Shown here piece after piece: positions 8,208 to 17,811 of a stretch of 64,000 bases of DNA. The stretch spans positions 248,001 to 312,000 of the forward strand of contig NZ_JAAMRE010000002.1 of NCBI RefSeq assembly GCF_013522705.1. The letters are read 5' to 3'. How positions within the stretch are numbered: the first letter of the stretch is position 1; each line of letters starts with the position of its first letter. A program made the position numbers and the translations under genes. Under the pieces are notes generated by a model. It made no database searches, had not been told where the DNA came from, and was given only the letters and a program-made list of their open reading frames with translations. This stretch comes from Pseudomonas lurida (GTDB lineage Bacteria > Pseudomonadota > Gammaproteobacteria > Pseudomonadales > Pseudomonadaceae).

Positions 8208-9116
8208 ATGCGTCGATTAGCCCGCCCTAAACCTCTTCTTCTCCTGCTTACGCTGGTCATCGTGATCGGCGCCGTCGCTGTTGCCCAGAACTTCCGTTTG
8301 TTCGAGCGCGCCTGGTTCAACTGGCAGGCGTGGCGTCAGCCCACTCAGGCGCAATCCATCGGCCTGGCCGATTACCGCGTGGTCCTGGAGGCTCAGGTGA
8401 TCGAGGGGCTAAACGACGACGTATCGGCGCTGACCTATGACCCGGTGCGCAAAAGCCTGTTTACCGTGACCAATAAAAACGCCGAGCTGATCGAGCTGTC
8501 CCTGGAGGGCAGGATCGTGCGGCGCATTCCTCTGATCGGGTTTGGCGATGCCGAAGCGGTGGAATTTATCAGTGAAAATATTTACGTCATCAGCGACGAG
8601 CGCCAGCAACGGCTGATCAAGGTGCATGTGGACGACGACACCCAATTCCTCGATGCCGCCGATGCCGAGCAAATGACTCTGGGCGTGCATGTCGGCGGCA
8701 ACAAAGGCTTCGAAGGCCTGGCTTATGATTCGGTGGGCAAGCGCCTGTTCGTCGCCAAGGAGCGCGACCCGATGCTGATCTACGAGGTGCACGGCTTTCC
8801 CCATTTCAAACCGGAAAAAACCTACTCGGTGCACGTGATCAACAACCCCAAGCGCGATGCCGGGTTGTTTGTGCGCGACCTGTCGAGCCTGCAGTACGAC
8901 GAGCGCAGCGGGCATTTACTGGCGCTGTCGGATGAGTCGTTCCTGGTGTTGGAACTGGACATCGACGGTCGCCCGCTGAGCAGCCTGTCTCTGCTCAGCG
9001 GGCGCCATGGCCTGAGCAAACGTGTGCCACAGGCCGAAGGTATCGCCATGGATGACGACGGGGCGTTGTACCTGGTCAGTGAGCCGAACCTGTTCTACGT
9101 GTTCAAAAAGCCCTGA
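8208..9116 (+). CDS. SdiA-regulated (YjiK-like) domain protein, second of tandem pair
   Basis: 302 residues with an N-terminal membrane anchor (about residues 9-27, hydrophobic LLLLLTLVIVIGAVAVA) and the same repeat pattern as the upstream gene: ALTYDPVRKSLFTVTN, DAEAVEFISENIYVISDERQ, AEGIAMDDDGALYLVSEPN. The two proteins align over the whole propeller but differ strongly in sequence, so the duplication is old. A 120-bp gap with no clear terminator separates them, so they may share a transcript. The convergent autotransporter gene ends one base after this stop codon. Confidence 0.8.
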   Translation: MRRLARPKPLLLLLTLVIVIGAVAVAQNFRLFERAWFNWQAWRQPTQAQSIGLADYRVVLEAQVIEGLNDDVSALTYDPVRKSLFTVTNKNAELIELSLEGRIVRRIPLIGFGDAEAVEFISENIYVISDERQQRLIKVHVDDDTQFLDAADAEQMTLGVHVGGNKGFEGLAYDSVGKRLFVAKERDPMLIYEVHGFPHFKPEKTYSVHVINNPKRDAGLFVRDLSSLQYDERSGHLLALSDESFLVLELDIDGRPLSSLSLLSGRHGLSKRVPQAEGIAMDDDGALYLVSEPNLFYVFKKP

Positions 9117-11063
9117 TCAGAACAGCCATTGCACACCCAGCGAATAGCCGGTCTGGCTGCCTTCGTTGTGGCCCAGCCGGCTGTTGACCTCGGCGTACAC
9201 CCCCAACTGCGGAGTGATCGCCAGCTGGCTGCCCAGTTGCGCGCGACCAAAATGCTTATCCACCGCGCCCAGCCGTGCCGTGCGCGCCTGGTCATCGGCC
9301 CGGGCGGTCAGTTGCAGGTTGTCCAGGCGGCCGTCGGCCAATTCCGAGACCCAGGCTATGTCGCCGTAGGGCATCAGGCTCAGGCCGCGGGGCAGGCCAA
9401 CCATGCCACGTACGCGCCAGCCCAGGCTGGCTTCCAGGGAGTCGAAGGACTGCTCTTCATACTCCAGTGCAGTACGCAGATTCTGTTTTTCGTGGAATTG
9501 ATCGATGCGCGAGTGGCTGTAATCCAGGCCGGCGAACGGACCGCTCTTGATCGCGCCGAGGTCAAAGTCGTACCCACCCAGCACCCTTGCGCCGAGCGTT
9601 AACGCATCGGTGCTGCCGGTCAGCTGTTGATTGAGCAGGATCGGCCCGCCATTGGCCTGAATCAGCAGGTTGCGCCGGCTGTCGAAGCGGGCGTGGCCTA
9701 TGCTCAGATCGCCGGCCAGCCAGGTCGGCCCGCCATCGTTGAGCAGCGCGTAGGCGGCGGCCTGCCAGGTATCGCTGTCGAGCTTGCCGCGATGTTCCAG
9801 TTTGTCGCGACCGTTGAGGTAGCTGAGGCTGGCGCCGATGTTCAGGCTGGGGGTGAGTTGGTAATCGCCCAGTGCGTGCAGGCCCACGCGCCGCGCTTCG
9901 GGGTTGGGCGCCGTGTCGAAACCGCTGTCGGGGTTGTATTCGCCGTCCACACCGATCTCGCCGTCAAAGCTGCCGATCTCGCGGCTGGCCGACTGCAAGG
10001 TCAGCCAGCGGCGGTCATGCAGGCGCACCATCGCCTGGTGCTGGCGCTGCAGGTTGTCCTGCATATTGCGCGCGACGGCGACGCCGGAGGCGGTCGAAGC
10101 CAGCAGATCGGCGTTGGTCAGCTCAAGCACCAGGCGGCTGAGCAGGCGTGAATAGTCGCGCAGGCGCTGGTCGATGCGCGCCTGGCCGAAGGCATCCGTG
10201 AGCACGGCTTTGTTGTCTTCGGCAGGGTCGTGCCAGGTCGAACCGCCAGGGATTGCGGGGTTGTCGGTCTGGGTGTAGCCGTCCAGGTCGCCCAGTTCCC
10301 AGTTGGTGGCTTCTATATAGAGAATCGGCACATTCAGCGCCTCGAACGCTTCGCCGTCGCTGCAGCAGCCGGTGCCTTTGGGGTATTGCGGGTCCAGGCC
10401 GGGGTTGGTGAACAGGGGAATGTTCAATTCCCTGGCGATCTGGAATGTGTGCTCGCGCAACGCCGCCAGCGCCGGGTTGGCGGTGCTGTTCTGGCCGGCG
10501 TGGGCGTACATCATGTCGCCGGTGATCAGGCTGTCGAGGTTGATCATCGCCAGCATATTCGCGCGCTGGCTGGCGCTCAGCGAATCGACGAAAGCCCGAG
10601 AGCCGCGCAAGCCTTCTTCTTCCGCGCCGAAACCGACAACCTGCAGGCCGTTTTCCAGCTGCAGACCGCCCAGGTTCTTCGCCACTTCGGTCAGTACGCT
10701 GGCGCCGGAACCGTTGTCGTCCAGGCCTTGCAGGGTCGGGCGGCCAAAGTAAGTGTCGAAATGCGCGCCAATCACCACGTACTGCGGCCGGGTGCCGGCG
10801 GCGTAGGCCACTACGTTCTGCGAGGCGCGGCTGCCGCCGTTCCAGGTGAAATCCTGGCGACTGATGCTGTAGGCCGCGCCCATCTGGCTTTGCATCCAAT
10901 CGGCCGCGCCGGCGAAATTGGCCGTGCCACGATAACGGCCGGGGTAATCGTTGATCAGTTTTTCCAGGGTGGTATTGGCGTGCTCGCCGTATTCATAGGC
11001 TGAGGTTTGCAGGGACAGCAGGGCGCAGGTCGCGCCGATCGCGAAGGCGAGGGGCTTTATCAC
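9117..11063 (-). CDS. aaaA: M28 arginine-type aminopeptidase autotransporter (AaaA-like)
   Basis: A GTG start at 11063 with AAGGA eight bases before it gives 648 residues beginning with a signal peptide (to about residue 22). The passenger is an M28 zinc peptidase: His101 and Asp103 in GAHFDT, Asp115 in GLDDNGSG, Glu148-Glu149 in GAEEEG, Asp177 in INLDS and His278 in TWHDP. The last about 270 residues form an autotransporter beta-barrel ending in aromatic-rich QWLF with terminal Phe. Domain order, length and position beside rpiA match P. aeruginosa AaaA (PA0328), a surface aminopeptidase that removes N-terminal arginine from peptides. Substrate preference here is inferred from that orthology. 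Confidence 0.85.
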   Translation of the reverse strand: MIKPLAFAIGATCALLSLQTSAYEYGEHANTTLEKLINDYPGRYRGTANFAGAADWMQSQMGAAYSISRQDFTWNGGSRASQNVVAYAAGTRPQYVVIGAHFDTYFGRPTLQGLDDNGSGASVLTEVAKNLGGLQLENGLQVVGFGAEEEGLRGSRAFVDSLSASQRANMLAMINLDSLITGDMMYAHAGQNSTANPALAALREHTFQIARELNIPLFTNPGLDPQYPKGTGCCSDGEAFEALNVPILYIEATNWELGDLDGYTQTDNPAIPGGSTWHDPAEDNKAVLTDAFGQARIDQRLRDYSRLLSRLVLELTNADLLASTASGVAVARNMQDNLQRQHQAMVRLHDRRWLTLQSASREIGSFDGEIGVDGEYNPDSGFDTAPNPEARRVGLHALGDYQLTPSLNIGASLSYLNGRDKLEHRGKLDSDTWQAAAYALLNDGGPTWLAGDLSIGHARFDSRRNLLIQANGGPILLNQQLTGSTDALTLGARVLGGYDFDLGAIKSGPFAGLDYSHSRIDQFHEKQNLRTALEYEEQSFDSLEASLGWRVRGMVGLPRGLSLMPYGDIAWVSELADGRLDNLQLTARADDQARTARLGAVDKHFGRAQLGSQLAITPQLGVYAEVNSRLGHNEGSQTGYSLGVQWLF

Positions 11064-11288
11064 AGGGTCTTCCTTGAAGTGACGGAGTTGTTGAGCCCAG
11101 ACCCTTTGCACAATGTGCGCCTCATTCCCTGGGCGATTGTGAATTGGCGCATTGTTAAACGGCGGGGTCGCGTGGCTGTAAGTTGTAACGGATTTGATAC
11201 CAGCGACGGTATTGAATGTCGTGACTTGGCGCACGATTTTGGAGAGGGGGTGCTGCGAAAGGTAGCGTTTTTGTTACATGGACACGGG

Positions 11289-11318
11289 CTGTGGGAGGAG
11301 GCTGGCTCCGCCCCACAG
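11289..11318. repeat. short inverted repeat downstream of rpiA
   Basis: CTGTGGG and CCCACAG arms flank a GC-rich 16-base loop in the aaaA-rpiA gap, just beyond the rpiA stop. The rest of the gap (11064-11329) shows no gene or clear promoter. Confidence 0.5.
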
Positions 11319-11329
11319 GCAACCGATGC

Positions 11330-12001
11330 TTAAGCCTTGAGGGTCTTCACACCTTCGGGCGTGCCCAGCAGCAACACATCCGCTGGCCGCGCGGCGAACA
11401 GGCCGTTGGTGACTACGCCGACGATGGCGTTGATCCGGGTTTCCAGCTCGACCGGGTTGGTGATCTGCATGTTGAACACATCGAGGATGATGTTGCCGTT
11501 GTCGGTCAATACGCCTTCGCGGTACACCGGGTCGCCGCCCAGCTTCACCAGTTCGCGGGCTACGTGGCTGCGGGCCATGGGGATAACTTCCACCGGCAGC
11601 GGGAATGTGCCGAGCACCGGCACCAGTTTGCTGGCATCGGCGATGCAGATGAAGGTCTTGGCCACGGCCGCGACAATCTTCTCGCGGGTCAGGGCTGCGC
11701 CGCCGCCTTTGATCAGGTGCAGGTGCTCGTCGCTTTCATCGGCGCCATCGATGTAGAACTCCAGGTCGCTCACGGTATTGAGCTCATACACCGGAATGCC
11801 GTGGCCCTTGAGGCGCGCGGCGGTGGCTTCGGAGCTGGCCACGGCGCCGTCGAACGCGCCCTTGTGCTGGGCCAGCGCATCGATAAAGCAGTTGGCGGTG
11901 GAGCCGGTGCCGACGCCGACGATGCTCTTGTCGTCGAGTTTGGGAAGGATTAAATCGACGGCGGCCTGGGCCACTGCCTGTTTGAGTTGATCCTGGGTCA
12001 T
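11330..12001 (-). CDS. rpiA: ribose-5-phosphate isomerase A
   Basis: The ATG at 12001 ([10 protein letters not shown]) gives 223 residues, the usual RpiA length. The enzyme interconverts ribose-5-phosphate and ribulose-5-phosphate in the pentose phosphate pathway. Visible are the phosphate-binding [15 protein letters not shown], the catalytic region YIDGADESD with its Asp residues, and the [14 protein letters not shown] motif with the conserved catalytic Glu. The frame extends 18 codons upstream but without a ribosome site. It is divergent from ilvA across 137 bp, as in other pseudomonads. Confidence 0.97.
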   Translation of the reverse strand: MTQDQLKQAVAQAAVDLILPKLDDKSIVGVGTGSTANCFIDALAQHKGAFDGAVASSEATAARLKGHGIPVYELNTVSDLEFYIDGADESDEHLHLIKGGGAALTREKIVAAVAKTFICIADASKLVPVLGTFPLPVEVIPMARSHVARELVKLGGDPVYREGVLTDNGNIILDVFNMQITNPVELETRINAIVGVVTNGLFAARPADVLLLGTPEGVKTLKA

Positions 12002-12138
12002 GCGGGCTCCGGAACGGGCGGGGAGTGATCGAGGGCGGCGAGTATACCCCAACAAAACCTCGGGATTCGTGTGGTCGTACGGCTAAAAGCCGGGTTAGAC
12101 TCCTTGGCCCTGCCCAACCCGCCCAGTGATGCTTTCCG

Positions 12139-13653
12139 ATGCTTGAACAGTACGTCAAAAAGATCCTCACCTCGCGCGTCTACGACGTGGCCGTAGAAAC
12201 CCCGTTGCAGACCGCCCGCCAGCTCTCCGAGCGCTTGGGCAACAAGGTCTGGCTCAAGCGGGAAGACTTGCAGCCGGTGTTCTCGTTCAAGATTCGCGGC
12301 GCCTACAACAAGCTGACCCAACTGAGCGCCGAAGAACGTGCGCGCGGTGTGGTCACCGCCTCGGCGGGTAACCACGCCCAGGGCCTGGCCCTGGCGGCGA
12401 AAGTGCTGGGGGTCAAGGCCACTATCGTGATGCCCAAGACCACCCCGGAGATCAAGGTTGAAGGCGTACGCTCGCGCGGCGGTAAAGTGGTATTGCACGG
12501 CGATTCGTTTCCGGAAGCCCTGGCCTATTCGCTCAAGCTGGTCGACGAAAAAGGCTACGTCTACATTCACCCCTACGACGATCCGCACACCATTGCCGGG
12601 CAGGGCACCGTGGCGATGGAGATCCTGCGCCAGCACCCTGGCCCGCTGGATGCGATTTTCGTCCCGGTGGGCGGCGGCGGCCTGATCGCCGGTATCGCGG
12701 CATACGTGAAATATCTGCGCCCGGAAATCAAGATCATCGGCGTCGAGCCGGATGACTCCAACTGCCTGCAAGCCGCGATGGCAGCGGGCGAGCGCGTGGT
12801 GCTGCCGACCGTGGGCCTGTTTGCCGATGGCGTGGCGGTGGCGCAGATCGGTCAGCACACGTTCGAAATCTGCAAGGACTATGTGGATGAAGTGATCACC
12901 GTGAGCACTGACGAAATCTGCGCGGCGATCAAGGACATCTACGATGACACCCGCTCCATCACCGAGCCGGCCGGCGCGCTGGGCGTGGCGGGCATCAAGA
13001 AATACGTGGAAACCCGTGGCGTCAGTGGCCAGACCCTGGTGGCCATTGATTCCGGCGCCAACGTCAACTTCGACCGCCTGCGTCACGTGGCCGAGCGCGC
13101 CGAGTTGGGTGAAGGCCGCGAAGCCATTATCGCCGTGACCATTCCCGAACAGCCGGGCAGCTTCAAGGCGTTCTGCGAGGCCGTGGGCAAGCGCCAGATC
13201 ACCGAATTCAACTACCGCTACCACACCGGCAGCGAGGCGCACATCTTTGTCGGCGTGCAGACCCACCCGGACAGCGACCCGCGCAGCGCATTGATCGCCA
13301 GCCTCACCCAGCAGGGTTTTCCGGTGCTGGACCTGACCGAGAACGAACTGGCCAAGTTGCACATCCGCCATATGGTCGGCGGGCATGCGGCCAAGGTCAG
13401 CGACGAAATGGTCCTGCGTTTCGAGTTTCCGGAACGGCCGGGGGCGTTGTTCAACTTTCTCAATAAACTGGGCGGTCGCTGGAACATCTCGATGTTCCAC
13501 TATCGCAACCATGGCGCGGCCGATGGTCGTGTGGTCGCCGGCCTGCAAGTACCGGCGGACGAACGTCACCTGGTTCCGGCGGCCCTGGCGCAAATCGGCT
13601 ACCCGTACTGGGATGAAAGCGATAACCCGGCCTACACACTGTTCCTCGGTTGA
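12139..13653 (+). CDS. ilvA: threonine ammonia-lyase, biosynthetic
   Basis: 504 residues, the length of the long, isoleucine-regulated threonine deaminase. It turns threonine into 2-oxobutyrate, the first step of isoleucine synthesis. The PLP lysine is Lys51 in FSFKIRGAYNK, the glycine-rich phosphate loop is VGGGGLIAGI, and the SAGNHAQG motif binds the substrate. The C-terminal third (about residues 325-504) holds two ACT-like regulatory subdomains (AIIAVTIPEQPGSFKAF and MVLRFEFPERPGALFNFL) expected to bind isoleucine and valine. It is monocistronic and divergent from rpiA; ilvD of the same pathway lies 23 kb further on. Confidence 0.96.
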   Translation: MLEQYVKKILTSRVYDVAVETPLQTARQLSERLGNKVWLKREDLQPVFSFKIRGAYNKLTQLSAEERARGVVTASAGNHAQGLALAAKVLGVKATIVMPKTTPEIKVEGVRSRGGKVVLHGDSFPEALAYSLKLVDEKGYVYIHPYDDPHTIAGQGTVAMEILRQHPGPLDAIFVPVGGGGLIAGIAAYVKYLRPEIKIIGVEPDDSNCLQAAMAAGERVVLPTVGLFADGVAVAQIGQHTFEICKDYVDEVITVSTDEICAAIKDIYDDTRSITEPAGALGVAGIKKYVETRGVSGQTLVAIDSGANVNFDRLRHVAERAELGEGREAIIAVTIPEQPGSFKAFCEAVGKRQITEFNYRYHTGSEAHIFVGVQTHPDSDPRSALIASLTQQGFPVLDLTENELAKLHIRHMVGGHAAKVSDEMVLRFEFPERPGALFNFLNKLGGRWNISMFHYRNHGAADGRVVAGLQVPADERHLVPAALAQIGYPYWDESDNPAYTLFLG

Positions 13654-13693
13654 GCGACTACGCTGATTGGGCGACCTTTAAGGAAGACGATCC

Positions 13694-14107
13694 ATGGATA
13701 CCCTGATCACCCTCAAGACTGTCCACATCGCCGCCACTGTGGTGCTGCTGCTGTGTGGCCTGGGCCTGGCGCTGCTGGCCTGGCGCAACCGCAGCGCCGG
13801 CCCGGCCGTCGTCGTCCGGCGCCCCTGGGCGTTCGTGTGGTTGCTGATGGGAGTCTGCCTGCTCAGCATGCCGTTTACCGGCTGGTGGCTGGTGCACTTG
13901 GTGGGCTGGCCGCTGGGGCAGACGTGGATACTGGGCTCCAGCCTGCTCTACACCGTGGCGGCGCTGGCCTGGTTCTGGCTGGTGGCGCGCCTCAACCGGC
14001 TGCGCAAAGGCGAGGGCGGCAGCCTGAATTTCACCCTGGTGCTGGCGGTGGTCAGCCTGGTGGGGTTTGTGGCGATTGCTGGGTTGATGGGGGCCAAGCC
14101 GGTTTAA
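13694..14107 (+). CDS. DUF2269-like integral membrane protein
   Basis: 137 residues, nearly all hydrophobic, with four predicted membrane helices (about residues 5-25, 42-65, 73-97 and 110-132). It begins with KTVHIAATVVLL, whose histidine in the first helix is typical of DUF2269 and related small four-helix proteins. A ribosome site AAGGAAG precedes the ATG. Function is unknown; the histidine recalls haem-binding membrane proteins but there is no proof. It follows ilvA by 40 bp and ends at a paired REP element. Confidence 0.7.
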   Translation: MDTLITLKTVHIAATVVLLLCGLGLALLAWRNRSAGPAVVVRRPWAFVWLLMGVCLLSMPFTGWWLVHLVGWPLGQTWILGSSLLYTVAALAWFWLVARLNRLRKGEGGSLNFTLVLAVVSLVGFVAIAGLMGAKPV

Positions 14108-14127
14108 CGCTTGGGCCGTGTCGCCTG

Positions 14128-14189
14128 CATCGGGGGCAAGCCCCCTCCCACACGAACTCGGTCAAATGTGGGAGGGGCTTGCTCCGATA
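14128..14189. repeat. paired inverted REP elements
   Basis: Two copies of the CGGGGGCAAGCCCCCTCCCACA-type unit face each other across about 15 bases and can form one long hairpin. It lies between convergent genes. Confidence 0.8.
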
Positions 14190-14195
14190 GCACCC

Positions 14196-14852
14196 TCAGC
14201 TACGCAGGGTAATCACCGGCCAACCCCGCTTCTCGGCTTCGGCGCGTAAATTGGGGTCCGGGTCGACCGCCACCGGGTTCTCCACTTGCTCCAACAGCGG
14301 CAAGTCGTTCATCGAGTCGCTATAGAAGTAACTGCCTTCCAGGCTATGCCCGGTCTCCTCCAGCCAACGATTCAAACGCGTGACCTTGCCTTCCCGGAAA
14401 CACGGCACGTCCGTGCTGCGTCCGGTATAGCGGCCGTTTTCCATCTCGCATTCAGTGGCGATCAGGGTGTCTACGCCCAGGCGTGCGGCAATCGGCGCGG
14501 TGACGAAGCGGTTGGTGGCGGTGATGATCACCAGCTTGTCGCCGGCTTCGCGGTGCTTGGCCAGCAATTCTGAGGCTCGTGGCAGCATGATCGGCTCGAT
14601 GCAGTCGCGCATATAGTCGTTATGCCATTCGTCCAGCTGGGCCATCTCGGTGCGGCCGAGGATCTCCAGGCAAAAGTTCAGGTAGGCGGCGTTGTCCAGG
14701 CGGCCGGCCAGGTAATCCTGATAGAACTCGTCGTTGCGGGCCTTATAGGCCACCGCGTCGAGAATCCCGCGTTCGCACAGGTAATCGCCCCACGCATGGT
14801 CGCTGTCACCGCCAAGCAGGGTGTTGTCCAAGTCGAATAAAGCCAGGCGCAT
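14196..14852 (-). CDS. HAD-superfamily subfamily IB phosphatase (SerB-like)
   Basis: 218 residues with all four HAD motifs: [10 protein letters not shown] (nucleophile and acid Asp), VIITATNRF (motif II Thr), a lysine in [10 protein letters not shown], and [14 protein letters not shown] (motif IV). It has the helical cap of the IB class, like phosphoserine phosphatase, but belongs to the uncharacterised TIGR01490-like group. It probably removes phosphate from a small metabolite; similar proteins accept phosphoserine or histidinol phosphate, so the substrate is open. It is divergent from rppH. Confidence 0.85.
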   Translation of the reverse strand: MRLALFDLDNTLLGGDSDHAWGDYLCERGILDAVAYKARNDEFYQDYLAGRLDNAAYLNFCLEILGRTEMAQLDEWHNDYMRDCIEPIMLPRASELLAKHREAGDKLVIITATNRFVTAPIAARLGVDTLIATECEMENGRYTGRSTDVPCFREGKVTRLNRWLEETGHSLEGSYFYSDSMNDLPLLEQVENPVAVDPDPNLRAEAEKRGWPVITLRS

Positions 14853-14995
14853 TGCAGTTACTCGCTGAAATGTCTGTAAAAAGGCGTCCAGAATACGGTC
14901 TTTTCACAAGAGTGCACATAAGCTAAGAAGCCTCGTTGCCGCTTGCGCAAGCTTTGTGGAACAATGCGGCGACATGCGTTTGCGAGGTTGTTGCC

Positions 14996-15475
14996 GTGAT
15001 CGACCCCGATGGTTTCCGTCCTAATGTCGGGATTATTCTTACGAATGATGCCGGACAGGTGCTATGGGCTCGCCGAATCAACCAAGATGCCTGGCAGTTT
15101 CCTCAGGGCGGAATCAACCCCGACGAAACCCCTGAAGACGCCTTGTACCGTGAGTTGAACGAAGAAGTCGGCCTTGAGCGTGAAGATGTGCAGATTTTGG
15201 CCTGTACCCGTGGCTGGTTGCGCTATCGTTTGCCGCAACGCCTGGTGCGTACCCACAGCCAACCGCTGTGCATCGGCCAGAAGCAGAAATGGTTTCTCCT
15301 GCGCCTGATCTCCAACGAGCAGCGGGTGCGGATGGATTTGACCGGTAAACCGGAGTTCGATGGCTGGCGTTGGGTCAGTTATTGGTACCCGTTGGGCCAG
15401 GTGGTGACATTCAAGCGCGAAGTTTATCGTCGCGCTCTCAAAGAGCTTGCCCCGCGCCTTTTAGCGCGCGACTGA
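14996..15475 (+). CDS. rppH: RNA pyrophosphohydrolase
   Basis: Start is the GTG at 14996, with GAGG eight bases upstream, giving the standard 159 residues beginning [15 protein letters not shown]. RppH removes pyrophosphate from the 5' end of mRNA and starts RNase E-dependent decay. The Nudix box is [20 protein letters not shown] with the downstream EVG. A longer frame from 14936 has no family support. The gene is 22 bases before ptsP, the same arrangement as in other gamma-proteobacteria, and the two are probably one operon. Confidence 0.95.
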   Translation: MIDPDGFRPNVGIILTNDAGQVLWARRINQDAWQFPQGGINPDETPEDALYRELNEEVGLEREDVQILACTRGWLRYRLPQRLVRTHSQPLCIGQKQKWFLLRLISNEQRVRMDLTGKPEFDGWRWVSYWYPLGQVVTFKREVYRRALKELAPRLLARD

Positions 15476-15497
15476 CGACGGAGTTCGACCCCGAGCC

Positions 15498-17777
15498 ATG
15501 CTCAATACGCTGCGCAAGATCGTCCAGGAAGTTAACTCCGCCAAGGATCTCAAGGCGGCGTTGGGGATTATTGTGTTGCGCGTCAAGGAAGCCATGGGCA
15601 GCCAGGTCTGCTCGGTTTACCTGCTGGATCCAGAGACCAACCGTTTTGTGCTGATGGCCACCGAGGGCTTGAACAAGCGCTCCATCGGCAAGGTCAGCAT
15701 GGCGCCCAATGAAGGTCTGGTTGGCCTGGTAGGGACGCGTGAAGAACCCCTGAACCTTGAAAACGCGGCCGATCACCCGCGTTATCGTTACTTTGCCGAA
15801 ACCGGCGAAGAGCGCTACGCCTCGTTCCTTGGGGCGCCGATCATCCACCACCGCCGCGTTGTCGGCGTGCTGGTCATCCAACAGAAAGAACGCCGCCAGT
15901 TCGACGAGGGTGAAGAAGCCTTCCTCGTGACCATGAGCGCGCAACTGGCCGGGGTTATCGCCCACGCCGAGGCCACCGGCTCCATCCGTGGCCTGGGTCG
16001 CCAGGGCAAGGGCATCCAGGAAGCCAAGTTCGTCGGCGTGCCGGGCTCGCCAGGCGCCGCCGTGGGTACCGCGGTGGTCATGCTGCCGCCGGCCGATCTC
16101 GACGTGGTGCCGGACAAGACCATCAGCGACATCGACGCTGAAATCAAACTGTTCAAGACCGCCCTCGAAGGCGTGCGCGCCGACATGCGCAACCTGTCGA
16201 ACAAACTGGCCACCCAACTGCGCCCCGAAGAGCGCGCGTTGTTCGAGGTGTACCAGATGATGCTTGACGACGCGTCCCTCGGGAACGAAGTCAAGACCGT
16301 GATCAAGACCGGCCAGTGGGCCCAGGGCGCCTTGCGCCAGGTGGTCAGCGATCACGTCAACCGTTTTGAAATGATGGACGACGCCTACCTGCGCGAGCGC
16401 GCCTCGGATGTGCGCGATCTGGGTCGCCGTCTGCTGGCCTATCTGCAGGAAGACCGCAGCACCAACCTGGTCTACCCCGACAACACCATCCTGATCAGTG
16501 AAGAACTGACCGCCACCATGCTCGGCGAAGTGCCTGAAGGCAAACTGGTGGGCCTGGTGTCGGTACTCGGTTCGGGTAACTCCCACGTCGCGATCCTGGC
16601 CCGCGCCATGGGCATTCCGACAGTGATGGGCCTGGTGGACCTGCCGTATTCCAAGGTCGACGGCATCGATATGATCGTCGACGGCCATCGCGGTGAAGTC
16701 TTTACCAACCCCAGCGAAGTACTGCGCAAGCAATATGCCGAGGTGGTGGAAGAAGAGAAGCAGCTGGCGCTGGGCCTCGATTCGTTGCGTGAGTTGCCGT
16801 GCGTAACACTCGACGGTCACCGCGTGCCTTTGCTGGTCAACACCGGCCTGCTGGCCGATGTGGCCCGCGCGCAGCAGCGAGGCGCCGAAGGCGTGGGGCT
16901 GTACCGCACCGAAGTGCCGTTCATGATCAACCAGCGTTTCCCGAGCGAGAAGGAACAGCTGGCGATCTATCGCGAGCAGTTGTCGGCCTTCCACCCGCTG
17001 CCGGTGACCATGCGCAGCCTGGACATTGGCGGCGACAAATCGCTGTCGTACTTCCCGATCAAGGAAGACAACCCGTTCCTGGGCTGGCGCGGTATCCGCG
17101 TGACCCTCGACCATCCCGAGATTTTCCTGGTACAGACCCGCGCCATGCTCAAGGCCAGCGAGGGCCTGAACAACCTGCGCATCCTGTTGCCGATGATTTC
17201 CGGCACCCATGAGCTGGAAGAAGCGTTGCACCTGATCCACCGGGCCTGGGGTGAAGTGCGCGACGAAGGCGCCGACGTGCCGATGCCGCCGATTGGGGTG
17301 ATGATCGAAATCCCGGCGGCCGTATACCAGGCTAAGGAGCTGGCGCGGCAGGTGGACTTCCTGTCGGTGGGTTCCAACGACCTGACTCAGTACTTGCTGG
17401 CCGTGGACCGCAACAACCCCCGGGTGGCCGACCTGTACGACTACCTGCACCCGGCGGTGCTGCAAGCCCTGCAACATGTGGTGCGCGACGCCCACGCCGA
17501 AGGCAAACCGGTGAGTATCTGCGGTGAAATGGCCGGCGACCCGGCGGCGGCGGTGTTGTTGATGGCGATGGGCTTTGACAGTCTGTCGATGAACGCCACC
17601 AACCTGCCGAAAGTGAAGTGGCTGCTGCGCCAGGTCAACCTGAGCATGGCCAAGGATCTGCTGGCGGAGGTGATGACCATCGACAACCCGCAAGTTATCC
17701 ACAGCTCGCTGCAATTGGCCCTGAAAAACCTGGGCCTGACGCGGATGATCAATCCGGCTTCTGCCAAGACCTTATAA
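15498..17777 (+). CDS. ptsP: phosphoenolpyruvate-protein phosphotransferase, nitrogen PTS (EI-Ntr)
   Basis: 759 residues in the order GAF domain (about 15-155), PEP-utilising N-terminal domain, swivelling His domain and TIM barrel. The phospho-accepting His363 lies in GNSHVAILARAMG; the barrel has LYRTEVPFM, MRSLDIGGDKSL and VGSNDLTQYLLAVDRNN. EI-Ntr takes phosphate from PEP and passes it to NPr (PtsO) and PtsN, linking nitrogen status to potassium transport, polymer storage and virulence traits. The GAF domain separates it from sugar EI; in E. coli it senses glutamine and 2-oxoglutarate. Co-transcribed with rppH. Confidence 0.97.
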   Translation: MLNTLRKIVQEVNSAKDLKAALGIIVLRVKEAMGSQVCSVYLLDPETNRFVLMATEGLNKRSIGKVSMAPNEGLVGLVGTREEPLNLENAADHPRYRYFAETGEERYASFLGAPIIHHRRVVGVLVIQQKERRQFDEGEEAFLVTMSAQLAGVIAHAEATGSIRGLGRQGKGIQEAKFVGVPGSPGAAVGTAVVMLPPADLDVVPDKTISDIDAEIKLFKTALEGVRADMRNLSNKLATQLRPEERALFEVYQMMLDDASLGNEVKTVIKTGQWAQGALRQVVSDHVNRFEMMDDAYLRERASDVRDLGRRLLAYLQEDRSTNLVYPDNTILISEELTATMLGEVPEGKLVGLVSVLGSGNSHVAILARAMGIPTVMGLVDLPYSKVDGIDMIVDGHRGEVFTNPSEVLRKQYAEVVEEEKQLALGLDSLRELPCVTLDGHRVPLLVNTGLLADVARAQQRGAEGVGLYRTEVPFMINQRFPSEKEQLAIYREQLSAFHPLPVTMRSLDIGGDKSLSYFPIKEDNPFLGWRGIRVTLDHPEIFLVQTRAMLKASEGLNNLRILLPMISGTHELEEALHLIHRAWGEVRDEGADVPMPPIGVMIEIPAAVYQAKELARQVDFLSVGSNDLTQYLLAVDRNNPRVADLYDYLHPAVLQALQHVVRDAHAEGKPVSICGEMAGDPAAAVLLMAMGFDSLSMNATNLPKVKWLLRQVNLSMAKDLLAEVMTIDNPQVIHSSLQLALKNLGLTRMINPASAKTL

Positions 17778-17779
17778 CT

Positions 17780-17805
17780 GATCGTTCCCACACGTGGGAA
17801 CGATC
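17780..17805. terminator. 12-bp perfect hairpin between ptsP and convergent gene
   Basis: GATCGTTCCCAC and GTGGGAACGATC pair around a two-base loop directly after the ptsP stop. It lacks a T-run but sits between convergent genes. The arm sequence equals the outer unit of the composite repeat near 29000, so it may be a repeat that doubles as a terminator. Confidence 0.6.
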
Positions 17806-17811
17806 ATGCCG

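Noticed and set aside
15438..17714. A 758-codon antisense open frame opposite ptsP
   Set aside because: Same cause: third-position GC bias of ptsP. The translated sequence is rich in His, Gln and Val with no recognisable domain.
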